Source: Kosakonia pseudosacchari (GTDB lineage Bacteria; Pseudomonadota; Gammaproteobacteria; Enterobacterales; Enterobacteriaceae). From it: DNA of 64,000 bases. The translations under genes were made by a program, and so were the position numbers. The notes beneath the pieces are model-generated. The model saw only the letters and a list, made by a program, of their open reading frames with translations, ran no database searches and was not told where the DNA came from. Shown here one piece after another: positions 52,027 through 61,292 of the stretch (the stretch's first letter is position 1; each line of letters begins with the position of its first letter). The stretch spans positions 186,001-250,000 of the forward strand of contig NZ_FXWP01000027.1 of the NCBI RefSeq assembly GCF_900184035.1, written 5' to 3'.

Positions 52027-54807
52027 ATGACCAGCAACGAACGCATCCTCAGCCCGTTTACCTTGCCGAATGGCGCAGAACTGAAAAACCGTTTGTTAAT
52101 GGCGCCAATGACCACCTGCACAGGTTATTTTGACGGCACCGTCAGCAGTGAACTGGTGGAATATTATCGCGCCCGCGCCGGAAGTATCGGCACCATTATT
52201 GTTGAATGTTGTTTTATCGATGATCTCGGCCTGGCATTTCCGGGTGCGATTGGTATTGATAACGACGAAAAAATCGCCGGTCTGGCGAAAATTGCCTCGG
52301 CGATTAAATCCGAAGGCTCGAAAGCGATTTTGCAGATTTATCACGGCGGCCGCATGGTCGAACCGAAACTGATTGGCGGCCGTACTCCGGTTGGTCCGAG
52401 CGCTATTGCCGCTCCGCGTGATGGCGCGGCAACCCCGGTTGCGCTGACTACCGCTGAAGTGGAAGGGATGATCGGTAAATTTGGTGAAGCCGTGCGCCGC
52501 GCCATTCAGGCCGGTTTCGACGGTGTTGAAATTCACGGTGCCAATACCTATCTGATCCAGCAATTCTTCTCGCCAAACTCCAACCAGCGCGATGATGAGT
52601 GGGGCGGCAGCCGCGACAATCGCGCGAAGTTCCCGCTGGCCGTACTGGACATCACCCATAAAATGGCGCGCCAGTACGCCGACGATGCCTTTATTATCGG
52701 TTACCGCTTCTCGCCGGAAGAGCTGGAAGTGCCCGGCATCCGTTTCGATGACACCATGTTCCTGCTGGAAAAACTGGCGGCGCGCGGTGTTGATTACCTG
52801 CACTTTTCGCTGGGTGCGGCGCTGCGTCCTTCCATTAACGACACCAGCGATCCGACGCCGCTGATTAAAAAATACTGTGCCATGCGTTCCGCTACGCTTG
52901 CGCAAGTGCCGGTGATGGGTGTTGGCGGTGTGGTTAACGCCGCCGACGCTGAGCAGGGGCTGGATCACGGCTATGACCTGATTGCGGTAGGCCGTGCGTG
53001 CATCGCGTACCCGGACTGGACGGCGCGTATTGCTAACGGTGAAAACCTGGAGCTGTTCATTGATAGCACCCAGCGTGAAGCGCTGAATATCCCGGAACCG
53101 CTGTGGCGCTTCTCTCTGGTCGAAGCGATGATCCGCGACATGAGCATGGGCGCATCGAAATTTAAGCCAGGTCTTTTTGCTGAAACGGTTCAGGACGACG
53201 CCAACGAACTGGTTATCAATGTCAGCCTCGACACGGACCGCATCGTCGACATTGAACTCGCTTCAAGTACCGTTGATAGCGTTGAATTCACCAGCAGTTT
53301 TGAAGAGATCCGTGGCCGCATCCTGACGGCGAACAGCCCGCACGTTGACGCGATTTCTGGCGCCACCAGCCAGAGCGAAGCGGTGAAAAAAGCGGTATCA
53401 AAAGCGATGGTGAAATCCAGCAAAGCACTGGCGGCAGAAGAGGGTAGTGACACTCAGGAAGCCAAACGCTATGACGTTGTGGTTGTCGGTAGCGGCGGCG
53501 CGGGTCTGGCGGCGGCAATTCAGGCGCACGACGAAGGTGCGAGCGTGCTGATTGTCGAAAAAATGCCGACCATCGGCGGTAACACCATTAAAGCCTCTGC
53601 GGGGATGAACGCTGCCGAAACCCGCTTCCAGCGCGTGAAAGGCATTCAGGACAGCAAAGAGTTGTTCTACGCGGAAACCCTGAAAGGTGGCGGTAACAAA
53701 AACAACCCGGCGCTGCTGCGTCGCTTTGTGGAAAATGCGCCGGAAGCCATTGAATGGCTGGCTCGTCGCGGCATTATGCTTAACGACATCACCACCACTG
53801 GCGGAATGAGCATTGACCGTACGCACCGCCCACGCGACGGATCGGCAGTCGGTGGCTACCTGATTAGCGGTCTGGTGCGTAATGTCACCAAACGCGGCAT
53901 CGATGTGATGCTCGATACTTCAGTCGACGACATTCTGTTCGAGCACGGTGAAGTGCGCGGTGTGCGCCTGCTGACCGAAGAGCAGGAAAGCATGATCGTT
54001 GAAGCGAAAAGCGTGATTGTGGCGACCGGTGGTTTCAGCGCCAACAGCGCAATGGTGGTGAAATACCGCCCGGATCTGGACGGGTTTGTGACCACCAACC
54101 ATAAAGGCGCGACCGGGGGCGGTATTGCACTGCTGGAACGTATTGGCGCGGGCACGGTGGATATGGGCGAAATTCAGATCCACCCGACCGTTGAGCAGAA
54201 CACCTCGTACCTGATTTCCGAATCGATTCGCGGTGGCGGTGCTATCCTCGTCAGCCAGCAGGGTAAGCGCTTCTTCAACGAAATGTCGACCCGCGATAAA
54301 GTCTCGGCGGCCATCATCGCGCTGCCGGAACATTACGCTTACATTGTGTTTGATGAGCATGTCAGAGCGAAAAACAAAGCGGCAGACGAGTATATCGCGC
54401 GTGGTCTGGTCACCAGCGCCAGCTCACCGCGCGAACTGGCGGAAAAACTGGGTATCGATTACCACACTTTCCTGGCGACGCTTGAGCGCTACAACGGCTT
54501 TGTGGAAAAACAGCACGATGAAGACTTTGGTCGCACCACCGCGCTGCGAGCGCCGATCAACGAAGGCCCGTTCCACGCCATCCAGATTGCGCCGGGTGTG
54601 CACCACACCATGGGCGGCGTGACCATCAACACGGAAACCGAAGTGTTGAACACGCAAAACCAGGTTATCCCAGGCGCTTATGCCGCCGGTGAAGTGGTTG
54701 GCGGCCTGCATGGCGGCAACCGTATCGGCGGCAACGCGGTGGCCGATATCATTATCTTCGGCTCACTGGCGGGACACCAGGCTGCAATGCGCGCCAAACG
54801 CGCTTAA
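52027..54807 (+). CDS. Cytoplasmic NADH:fumarate reductase, OYE-FMN_bind-FAD fusion
   Basis: The protein has 926 residues. Residues ~1-370 are an old-yellow-enzyme-like domain (LMAPMTTCTGYFDG, EIHGANTYLIQQFFSPNSN). Residues ~385-460 are an FMN_bind domain with DAISGAT at 441-447; Thr447 is the predicted covalent FMN site. From ~480 a flavocytochrome-c-type FAD domain begins (GSGGAG at 488-493) and ends GGNRIGGNAVADII. No signal peptide is present. Klebsiella has a cytoplasmic NADH-dependent fumarate reductase of this layout, flavinylated by ApbE. It would oxidise NADH and make succinate. apbE follows directly. Confidence 0.88.
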   Translation: MTSNERILSPFTLPNGAELKNRLLMAPMTTCTGYFDGTVSSELVEYYRARAGSIGTIIVECCFIDDLGLAFPGAIGIDNDEKIAGLAKIASAIKSEGSKAILQIYHGGRMVEPKLIGGRTPVGPSAIAAPRDGAATPVALTTAEVEGMIGKFGEAVRRAIQAGFDGVEIHGANTYLIQQFFSPNSNQRDDEWGGSRDNRAKFPLAVLDITHKMARQYADDAFIIGYRFSPEELEVPGIRFDDTMFLLEKLAARGVDYLHFSLGAALRPSINDTSDPTPLIKKYCAMRSATLAQVPVMGVGGVVNAADAEQGLDHGYDLIAVGRACIAYPDWTARIANGENLELFIDSTQREALNIPEPLWRFSLVEAMIRDMSMGASKFKPGLFAETVQDDANELVINVSLDTDRIVDIELASSTVDSVEFTSSFEEIRGRILTANSPHVDAISGATSQSEAVKKAVSKAMVKSSKALAAEEGSDTQEAKRYDVVVVGSGGAGLAAAIQAHDEGASVLIVEKMPTIGGNTIKASAGMNAAETRFQRVKGIQDSKELFYAETLKGGGNKNNPALLRRFVENAPEAIEWLARRGIMLNDITTTGGMSIDRTHRPRDGSAVGGYLISGLVRNVTKRGIDVMLDTSVDDILFEHGEVRGVRLLTEEQESMIVEAKSVIVATGGFSANSAMVVKYRPDLDGFVTTNHKGATGGGIALLERIGAGTVDMGEIQIHPTVEQNTSYLISESIRGGGAILVSQQGKRFFNEMSTRDKVSAAIIALPEHYAYIVFDEHVRAKNKAADEYIARGLVTSASSPRELAEKLGIDYHTFLATLERYNGFVEKQHDEDFGRTTALRAPINEGPFHAIQIAPGVHHTMGGVTINTETEVLNTQNQVIPGAYAAGEVVGGLHGGNRIGGNAVADIIIFGSLAGHQAAMRAKRA

Positions 54808-54822
54808 CCACGTGCTACACTT

Positions 54823-54846
54823 CAGGCCTGCCACTGCGCAGGCCTG
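54823..54846 (+). terminator. Small hairpin between reductase and apbE
   Basis: CAGGCCTG (54823-54830) and CAGGCCTG (54839-54846) pair as an inverted repeat around CCACTGCG. No U-tract follows (TTCAATTTAG), so read-through into apbE is expected. It may only trim the transcript so that less ApbE than reductase is made. Confidence 0.4.
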
Positions 54847-54873
54847 TTCAATTTAGCCCATGAGGAGAGTGCG

Positions 54874-55836
54874 ATGTCCGATAACCGTGTCTGGAGCTAC
54901 TCTGCAACCCTGATGGGCTCTCCCATTCTGCTGAAACTCTTTGCCGATAACCCGGCGCTCGCCTCCCGCGTTTTTGGCCTTATCAAACGTTACGAAGATC
55001 TTCTGACAGTAAACCGCGCCCATTCGCAGGTGATGGATATCAACCACGCGGCGGGGCAGCATCCGGTGGCGGTCAGCCGCCCGGTGTATGAACTGATTAA
55101 ATGTGCCAAAGCCGCGAGCATGGTGCAGGACAGCGCCTTTAACCTGGCGATTGGCCCGCTGGTGAAGCTGTGGCGTATCGGTTTTAAAGGCGACCGCGTA
55201 CCGCCAGCCGACGAGATAGCGGCGCGGCTGCGCATTACCCATCCGCAGGATGTGGTGCTGAATGATGCCGACAGCAGCGTGTTTCTTACCCAGCCGGGGA
55301 TGGAGATCGATCTTGGCGCGATTGCCAAAGGCTTTATCGCCGATCGGGTGCGGGATTACTTGCATCAGCAGGATGTACGCGACGGGCTGATTAACCTTGG
55401 GGGAAATGTTCAAACCCTGGACACGCCGCAAGGTAGCTGGTCAATCGGGCTTAAAAAACCGTTCTCGTCCAGTGATGCCCTGGTGGGGTCAATTGAAGTG
55501 GTGAATCAATCGGTGGTGACATCCGGCACTTACGAGCGCTATTTCGAACAGGATGGCAAACGCTGGCACCATATTCTTGACCCGCGCAGTGGTTACCCGC
55601 TGGATAACGAACTCGACAGCGTGACGATCATTTCCCGCGATTCGCTCGACGGCGATATCTGGACCACGCTTATTTTTGGTCTCGGTGTGGAAAAAGGCTG
55701 CGCACTACTGAAACAGCGCGAGGATATTGAAGCGATTTTCGTCACCAAAAACCGCGACATTATCCTCTCTTCACAGCGTCAGTTCCGCTTTACGCCGTGC
55801 GATGACAGTTACCGGATCACTGACTGTACTGCTTAA
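54874..55836 (+). CDS. apbE: ApbE-type FMN transferase for the fumarate reductase
   Basis: The protein has 320 residues with the ApbE pattern: LMGSPILLKLFADN near the start, AFNLAIGPLVKLWRIG, MEIDLGAIAKGFIADRV, and LINLGGNVQTL (FAD binding). ApbE moves FMN from FAD to a Thr in an FMN_bind motif. It lacks the lipoprotein signal of periplasmic ApbE, so it should act in the cytoplasm, where the reductase next door carries the target Thr447. GAGGAG precedes the ATG. Its 3' end overlaps the convergent dcuR gene by 20 bases. Confidence 0.9.
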   Translation: MSDNRVWSYSATLMGSPILLKLFADNPALASRVFGLIKRYEDLLTVNRAHSQVMDINHAAGQHPVAVSRPVYELIKCAKAASMVQDSAFNLAIGPLVKLWRIGFKGDRVPPADEIAARLRITHPQDVVLNDADSSVFLTQPGMEIDLGAIAKGFIADRVRDYLHQQDVRDGLINLGGNVQTLDTPQGSWSIGLKKPFSSSDALVGSIEVVNQSVVTSGTYERYFEQDGKRWHHILDPRSGYPLDNELDSVTIISRDSLDGDIWTTLIFGLGVEKGCALLKQREDIEAIFVTKNRDIILSSQRQFRFTPCDDSYRITDCTA

Positions 55837-56536
55837 GCAAGCTGTATTGATCGGCAATTAACTGGTAGCGATACACCGGGCGACCGGTCGCGCCGTAGTG
55901 AATGGTGGTATAGAGAATATTGATTTGCGCAAGCCAAATCAGGTATTTACGGCACGATACGCGCGATATGTTCACGGCATTCGCCAGTTCATCGGTGGAA
56001 AACTCAATGCCCGGATGGGCGTCAATCCACTGACAAATGGTGCGCAATGTCTGCGCGGTTAACCCTTTTGGCAGACGGCGCGTGTCTGCGGCTTCCGGCG
56101 CGCCACCGTGTAAAAGACGGTCGACATCGGACTGCTCATAATAAGGGTGTGCGCTCATCAGCTTGCGCTTTTCGCGCCAGCCAGTCAGCGCCTCTTCAAA
56201 GCGCGGGAACTGGAAGGGCTTGATCAGATAATCCACCACGCCATAGTGCAGCGAAGTCTGAATGGTTGCCGCATCGGCGGAGGAGGTGATCATAATGACA
56301 TCAATCGCCCGGCCACTGGCGCGAATGATCGGCAGCAGATCCAGCCCGCTGTCCTGCTGCATATAGACATCCAGCAGCACCAGATCGATATCGCGCTGTG
56401 GATCGTTAATCATCTCCTCGGCCTGGCGCAGCGTCGATGCCGTGCCGCAGCACTGAAAGCCGGCGATCTGCGCCACATACATGCGGTTCAGCTCGGCGAC
56501 CATGGCATCATCGTCAACAATTAATACATTTATCAC
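55817..56536 (-). CDS. dcuR: DcuR, C4-dicarboxylate response regulator
   Basis: The protein has 239 residues, the same length as E. coli DcuR, and begins MINVLIVDDDAMVAELNR. The receiver domain has the phosphate acceptor Asp56 (LLDVYMQ) and the lysine in YLIKPFQ. The C-terminal helix-turn-helix includes STDELANAVNISRVSCRKYLIWL. When phosphorylated by DcuS it activates genes for fumarate uptake and respiration; the transporter-fumarase and reductase-apbE operons beside it are likely targets. The ATG overlaps the end of dcuS (ATGA). Confidence 0.95.
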   Translation of the reverse strand: MINVLIVDDDAMVAELNRMYVAQIAGFQCCGTASTLRQAEEMINDPQRDIDLVLLDVYMQQDSGLDLLPIIRASGRAIDVIMITSSADAATIQTSLHYGVVDYLIKPFQFPRFEEALTGWREKRKLMSAHPYYEQSDVDRLLHGGAPEAADTRRLPKGLTAQTLRTICQWIDAHPGIEFSTDELANAVNISRVSCRKYLIWLAQINILYTTIHYGATGRPVYRYQLIADQYSLLKQYSQ

Positions 56537-58146
56537 GCGTTCTTCCTTTCACTATCCCAGGGGAGATGGACAAAAAATTGGGTAAAAACACCGGGTTCAG
56601 ACTCGACGGTGATTGTGCCGCCAAGTTCGGTAAGTTGCTGGCTGGCAAGAAACAGCCCAACGCCCCGGTTATCACCTTTCGTTGAGAATCCTTTACGGAA
56701 AATGGCGTCAATATTGCCCGGCGCAATGCCCGGACCATCATCGCTCACTTCGCCAGTCAGCCAGCCATCCTGATAATGCAGCAGAATACCCACTTCGCCT
56801 TCCGGCTGATTATTCATGGCATCAAGCGCATTTTCGATAAGATTTCCCAGCACCGTCACCAGCACGGTAACTTGCTTCTCATTGGGGTTATCCGGCACCA
56901 GGCTCTCATCTGCCAGCGTCAGCGTAAAACCGCGCTCTTTCGCCCGGTTGATTTTGCCTAACAGAAAACCCGCCACCACCGGGGATTTAACCCGGTGCTG
57001 AATAGCGCCAATATCGGTTTGATAATTCTGCGCGGTTTGCAGCACATACTCTTCAAGCTTGTCATAACTTTTCATGTTTAACAGGCCGAGAATAACATGC
57101 AGCTTGTTCATAAATTCGTGGGACGTGGTGCGCAACGCATCAACATAATTCACCATCCCGTCCAGCCGCTGGAGCAACTGGCTCACTTCGGTTTTATCGC
57201 GAAACGTGCTGATAGCGCCAATCACCACGCCCTGGCTGCGCACCGGCACCGTGTTGCTGAGCAACAGCAGACCGTTGCAACCGAGCTCGCGGTCATGGGT
57301 TGGTTCCCCGGTTTCCAGCACTTCCAGCAGGTCGGCGAGCAGTGGCCCGTGCCCGGCGGCACCGTCCGGTGCGTTAGTCAGCAGCATCTGCCGCGCGGCA
57401 TGGTTAAGCAGCGTTACGCGCCCGTCAGCATCGACGGCAATCACCCCTTCTTTGAGCGACTGTAACATTGCCTGGCGCTGCTTGAATTGCGCCGAAATCT
57501 CATGCGGCTCAAGGCCAAGCAGAATACGTTTCAGCACACGCACCAGTTGCCAGGTGCCGAGTGAGCCGACCAGCGCGCTGAACAGCAGCGTCCACATCAC
57601 CGCCCAGCGGCTGCGGCTGACTTGCTGATCAACTTTGCTCAACGAAATACCGACAACGACCACGCCAATTTGCTGGTTGGTGTCGTTGTAGACCGGCGTA
57701 AAAACGCGTAATGCCGGTGCCAGCACGCCGCGATTCACCGCGACATTCTCTTTGCCTTTCAGCGCCGGGTTAAGATCCTCGCCAATAAAGTGTTGCCCGA
57801 TGATCCCGGCGTTCGGGTGTGAATAACGGATGCCGTGCATATTGGTGACGATGGCATACAGCAGATCGTTGCGGGCCGCGACCGCTTCCGTCAGCGGCTG
57901 GATCACGTTGCTGTCAGGCGGCAACAATAATCCACGCTTGATTTCAGGCGAATCAGCCAGCGTGCGCGCAACGGCCAGCGCCGTCTCTTTGACACCGTCA
58001 CGCGTGGCATTGCTGATTTGCCAGAACCACAGGGCAAAGGCCAGCAGCAACACCGAACCGATAACGCTGCAAATCATTAGCGTCACGGTGGTGCTGAGCT
58101 TCATGGGGCGTTTGCGTGGTTTTATCCGCTGCGCTAACTCTTTCAT
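56533..58146 (-). CDS. dcuS: DcuS, fumarate/C4-dicarboxylate sensor kinase
   Basis: The protein has 537 residues. Two membrane helices (~21-42 and ~182-203) flank a periplasmic PAS sensor domain that retains Arg107, His110, Phe120 and Arg147, the residues known to bind fumarate in E. coli DcuS. A cytoplasmic PAS domain (~220-325) and a CitA/DcuS-type kinase follow, with phospho-acceptor His343 in TTSHEFMNKLHVI, an N box NLIENALDA and G box DDGPGIAP. It reports external C4-dicarboxylates to DcuR. It is divergent from the MurQ-like gene, 173 bases apart. Confidence 0.95.
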   Translation of the reverse strand: MKELAQRIKPRKRPMKLSTTVTLMICSVIGSVLLLAFALWFWQISNATRDGVKETALAVARTLADSPEIKRGLLLPPDSNVIQPLTEAVAARNDLLYAIVTNMHGIRYSHPNAGIIGQHFIGEDLNPALKGKENVAVNRGVLAPALRVFTPVYNDTNQQIGVVVVGISLSKVDQQVSRSRWAVMWTLLFSALVGSLGTWQLVRVLKRILLGLEPHEISAQFKQRQAMLQSLKEGVIAVDADGRVTLLNHAARQMLLTNAPDGAAGHGPLLADLLEVLETGEPTHDRELGCNGLLLLSNTVPVRSQGVVIGAISTFRDKTEVSQLLQRLDGMVNYVDALRTTSHEFMNKLHVILGLLNMKSYDKLEEYVLQTAQNYQTDIGAIQHRVKSPVVAGFLLGKINRAKERGFTLTLADESLVPDNPNEKQVTVLVTVLGNLIENALDAMNNQPEGEVGILLHYQDGWLTGEVSDDGPGIAPGNIDAIFRKGFSTKGDNRGVGLFLASQQLTELGGTITVESEPGVFTQFFVHLPWDSERKNA

Positions 58147-58319
58147 GCCAAACCCAATTATTCACATCAATATATTTATTATCACCGAAGGCGTAAAAAT
58201 CTTAAAGCGGCGTGAGACGCACAAAATGCGCGGTGTAGCCGTGAAGCGTGACCCCATTCGCAGGTAAGGCAGATAAATAACCTTATAGTGAGTGTGGAAC
58301 CATTCAGAAGGAGCAGGGT

Positions 58320-59234
58320 ATGAGCAGTAAGCCAAACGGTTCACTAGTGGAACGTCGCAACCGCCGCACGACCGACATCGACCGGCTCGCCACGCTGGAT
58401 ATGCTGACGCTCATCAATGAGGAAGATAAACAGGTTACCGACGCGGTAAACGCCTGTTTGCCGGCGATCGCCCGGCTGGTGGATAACGCCAGCGCGACGC
58501 TGAACCGCGCCGGCAGGGTGGTGATTATTGGCGCGGGCGCGTCCGGGCAGGCGGCGATACAAACCGCACAAGGTTTTGCCCCGGATACGCGTCACGGCGT
58601 CATCGGCGTGGTGGCCGGTGGTATCAATGCTAACGCGCAAGCGCGTGACGCGGCGGCGGCAAATTATGAACGCGGTGTCGCCGATTTACAGGCCATCAAC
58701 TTTAGCTATGACGACATGCTGGTGGCGCTGTCGGTCAGTGGTAAAACGCCGTGGACATGGGGCGCGTTGCGCCATGCCTGGTCGCTCGGCGCACGTATCG
58801 CGCTGGTTTGTCGCGGCCACGATAGCGAAGCCGCCCAGTTAGCGGATATTGTGCTGGCACCGGACAGCGGCGCGGAGGTAGTGAGTGGGTTTAGCGAACC
58901 GAAAGCGCGTCTTGCCCAGCAGCAGATTCTCAACATGCTGGCAACCGGTCTTGCTATCCGTACCGGGCGTGTTTATAGCAACCTGCGGGTGGATGTGCAG
59001 GCGACTAATGTGTACTGGTCAGAGCGGCAAATCACGCTGGTGATGGCGGCTACGCAGTGCTCGCGCGAGCAAGCGAAAAGCGCGCTGGAAAGCTGCGATC
59101 ACCACTGTCGCACGGCTATTTTAATGTTGCTGACCGGCCTGGATGCCTGGTGCGCGCGCGATCTGCTAACCGAGAATAACGATCATTTGCGAATCGCCTT
59201 ACAGGAGGCGAAAACGCATCTTGCTGATGTCTGA
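58320..59234 (+). CDS. MurQ-like SIS-domain protein lacking the proposed catalytic glutamates
   Basis: The protein has 304 residues. The start TDIDRLATLDMLTLINEEDKQV, the SIS-domain core VVIIGAGASGQAAIQTA, VALSVSGKTPWTWGALRHA, GAEVVSGFSEPKARLAQQQILNMLATGL and the C-terminal UBA-like part match N-acetylmuramic acid 6-phosphate etherase. The two glutamates proposed as catalytic in E. coli MurQ (Glu83 in ASEC, Glu114 in EDSREGG) are replaced by Gly and Ala (TAQGFAP; AAAANYERG). So sugar binding may remain without etherase activity. No murP or murR is adjacent. GGAG precedes the ATG; a terminator follows. Confidence 0.8.
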   Translation: MSSKPNGSLVERRNRRTTDIDRLATLDMLTLINEEDKQVTDAVNACLPAIARLVDNASATLNRAGRVVIIGAGASGQAAIQTAQGFAPDTRHGVIGVVAGGINANAQARDAAAANYERGVADLQAINFSYDDMLVALSVSGKTPWTWGALRHAWSLGARIALVCRGHDSEAAQLADIVLAPDSGAEVVSGFSEPKARLAQQQILNMLATGLAIRTGRVYSNLRVDVQATNVYWSERQITLVMAATQCSREQAKSALESCDHHCRTAILMLLTGLDAWCARDLLTENNDHLRIALQEAKTHLADV

Positions 59235-59237
59235 ATA

Positions 59238-59277
59238 ACAAAAAAGTCCGCAGGTACTCATCTTGCGGGCTTTTTTA
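59238..59277 (+). terminator. Terminator after the MurQ-like gene
   Basis: AAAAAGTCCGCA (59241-59252) and TGCGGGCTTTTTT (59264-59276) form a stem with one G-T pair and a long T tract, directly after the stop. It is a good intrinsic terminator. Confidence 0.85.
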
Positions 59278-59436
59278 TTTTCGTTTAATTTTCCAGGAGT
59301 CGTTTGATATTTCTCTGCTTTAAAATAAATTCCGCCGATATTAATTCCACACAAAATATGCCATTGCTTTTTTTAATTTAAAAAAGCGGCGAAATAATAT
59401 TTATCGATATGAGCTGATTTGTGAATGATATTTTAA

Positions 59437-59458
59437 ATTAACGTAAAAGTGCGTTAAT
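59437..59458. promoter_or_regulatory. Inverted repeat upstream of mqo, possible operator
   Basis: ATTAACG (59437-59443) and CGTTAAT (59452-59458) are perfect inverted arms around eight bases. They lie about 45-65 bases before the mqo start in an otherwise featureless AT-rich leader (59278-59500). A dimeric regulator could bind here. I cannot name it; the GTTAA text also recalls ArcA half-sites, but the direct-repeat spacing does not fit well. Confidence 0.4.
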
Positions 59459-59500
59459 ATCTGTTTTCACAAATCACACCTGCTATGTAACCTTATAATT

Positions 59501-61192
59501 ATGCCTGCAATGAAAAAGACAATTATCTCGCTGAGCGCCGTCGCGTTACTCGTCAGTTCAGTGGCCAGCGCGTACGCAGAAGAGACGCAAAAAACGGACT
59601 TCCTGCTGATTGGCGGCGGCATCATGAGCGCCTCTCTGGGCACCTGGCTGCAGGAGCTGCAGCCGGAGTGGAAACAAGTGATGGTGGAAAAACTCGATGG
59701 CGTAGCGCTCGAGTCTTCTAACGGCTGGAATAATGCCGGCACTGGTCACTCGGCAAATATGGAACTTAACTACACGCCGCAGCGTGCGGATGGTTCTATT
59801 GATGTCAGCAAAGCACTGGAAATTAATGAGCAGTTTATGATTTCCCGCCAGTTCTGGTCGGCACAGGTGAAGCGCGGTATTTTGAATAATCCGCACGCGT
59901 TTATTAATTCCACGCCGCACATGAGTTTCGTCTGGGGCGATAATGTTGATTATCTGGCAAAACGTTATGCCGCATTGCAGCAAACGACCTTATTCCAGGG
60001 CATGAAATTCTCCACCGATCACCAACAAATTAAACAGTGGGCGCCGCTGGTGATGGAAGGGCGCGACCCGAACCAGAAAGTCGCTGCGACCTGGACGCCG
60101 GTCGGCACCGATGTTAACTACGGTGAAATTACCCGTCAGCTGGTCGGTAGTCTGAAAAAAAGCAGCAACTTCTCGCTGCAAACCTCTTCCGAAGTGACCG
60201 ATTTCAAACGCAATGCTGATAACTCCTGGCATGTCACCATTAAAGATGTGAACAGCGGCAACGAGCACGCCATTGATGCGAAATATGTCTTTATCGGTGC
60301 CGGTGGCGGGGCGCTGAAGCTGCTGCAAAAAACCGGCATCCCGGAAGCGGATAACTACGCGGGCTTCCCGGTTGGCGGTTCTTTCCTGATGACGGAAAAC
60401 CCGGCAATCACCAGTCAACACCAGCAAAAAGTCTACGGTCAGGCGTCCGTTGGCGCGCCGCCGATGTCGGTGCCGCATATCGATGCCCGTTATATTGATG
60501 GCAAACGTGTGGTGCTGTTTGGGCCGTTCGCGACGTTTTCCACCAAGTTCCTGAAAAACGGCTCCTTCTTTGACCTGCTGAGCACTACCACCACCAGCAA
60601 TTTTATGCCGATGACCCACGTAGGGCTCGACAACTTCGACCTGGTGAAATACCTGATTGGTCAGGTGATGCTGAGTGATGAAGACCGCTTTGAAGCGCTG
60701 AAAGAGTACTATCCGCAGGCGCGTAAAGAGGACTGGAAACTGATCCAGGCCGGCCAGCGTGTGCAGATCATCAAGAAAGATGAAGACAAAGGTGGGGTGC
60801 TGAAGCTTGGCACCGAAGTGGTGGTCGATCAGCAGAAAACCATCTCTGCGCTGCTTGGCGCATCGCCGGGCGCGTCGACGGCTGCGCCAATCACTCTGAA
60901 TGTGCTGAAGAAAATGTTCCCGGAGCAGTTCAACTCACCGCAGTGGCAGAGCAAAATCCGCGACATCGTTCCGAGCTACGGCCAGGAGATGAACGGTAAT
61001 GTGGCGCTGACCCAGAAAGTGTGGGATGACACGGCCGCCACGCTGCAACTGACGAAACCGCCGGTGATTCAGATGAACGATCAGGGCAACGCGCCTGTCG
61101 ACAAACCGGCAGAAGCGAAAAGCGACGTTCCGGCTGATAAACCGGCAGAAGCGAAAAGCGAAGCCTCTGCGCAGCACGATATGGCGCTGTAA
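59501..61192 (+). CDS. mqo: Malate:quinone oxidoreductase
   Basis: The protein has 563 residues. FAD-binding [51 protein letters not shown] and [14 protein letters not shown] are Mqo signatures. It oxidises malate to oxaloacetate and passes electrons to quinone at the inner membrane. The N-terminus is signal-like ([22 protein letters not shown]), as in E. coli Mqo. The C-terminus carries two 12-residue repeats [12 protein letters not shown]. Two starts, 59501 and 59510, are possible, without a clear ribosome-binding site; TATAAT lies at 59494-59499. A terminator follows. Confidence 0.93.
   Translation: MPAMKKTIISLSAVALLVSSVASAYAEETQKTDFLLIGGGIMSASLGTWLQELQPEWKQVMVEKLDGVALESSNGWNNAGTGHSANMELNYTPQRADGSIDVSKALEINEQFMISRQFWSAQVKRGILNNPHAFINSTPHMSFVWGDNVDYLAKRYAALQQTTLFQGMKFSTDHQQIKQWAPLVMEGRDPNQKVAATWTPVGTDVNYGEITRQLVGSLKKSSNFSLQTSSEVTDFKRNADNSWHVTIKDVNSGNEHAIDAKYVFIGAGGGALKLLQKTGIPEADNYAGFPVGGSFLMTENPAITSQHQQKVYGQASVGAPPMSVPHIDARYIDGKRVVLFGPFATFSTKFLKNGSFFDLLSTTTTSNFMPMTHVGLDNFDLVKYLIGQVMLSDEDRFEALKEYYPQARKEDWKLIQAGQRVQIIKKDEDKGGVLKLGTEVVVDQQKTISALLGASPGASTAAPITLNVLKKMFPEQFNSPQWQSKIRDIVPSYGQEMNGNVALTQKVWDDTAATLQLTKPPVIQMNDQGNAPVDKPAEAKSDVPADKPAEAKSEASAQHDMAL
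61103..61161 (+). repeat. Two 23-bp direct repeats inside the mqo 3' end
   Basis: The text AAACCGGCAGAAGCGAAAAG occurs at 61103 and again at 61139, each continuing CGA, 36 bases apart. In frame this gives two DKPAEAKS units in the charged C-terminal tail of Mqo. Repeat slippage could change the tail length between strains. Confidence 0.85.
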
Positions 61193-61206
61193 GCAGGAAA
61201 AAGAAC

Positions 61207-61233
61207 AGGGCGCACCGCGGTGCGCCCTTTTTC
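61207..61233 (+). terminator. Terminator after mqo
   Basis: GGGCGCACCGCGGTGCGCCC at 61208-61227 is a perfect palindrome, followed by TTTTTCTC. It is a strong intrinsic terminator 15 bases after the mqo stop and could also serve the opposite gene only weakly. Confidence 0.88.
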
Positions 61234-61292
61234 TCTCCCGGTCTGCGGCCGTTCCCGCCCAGGTTAAAACCCGTTGTTAACCCGTCACGCAT

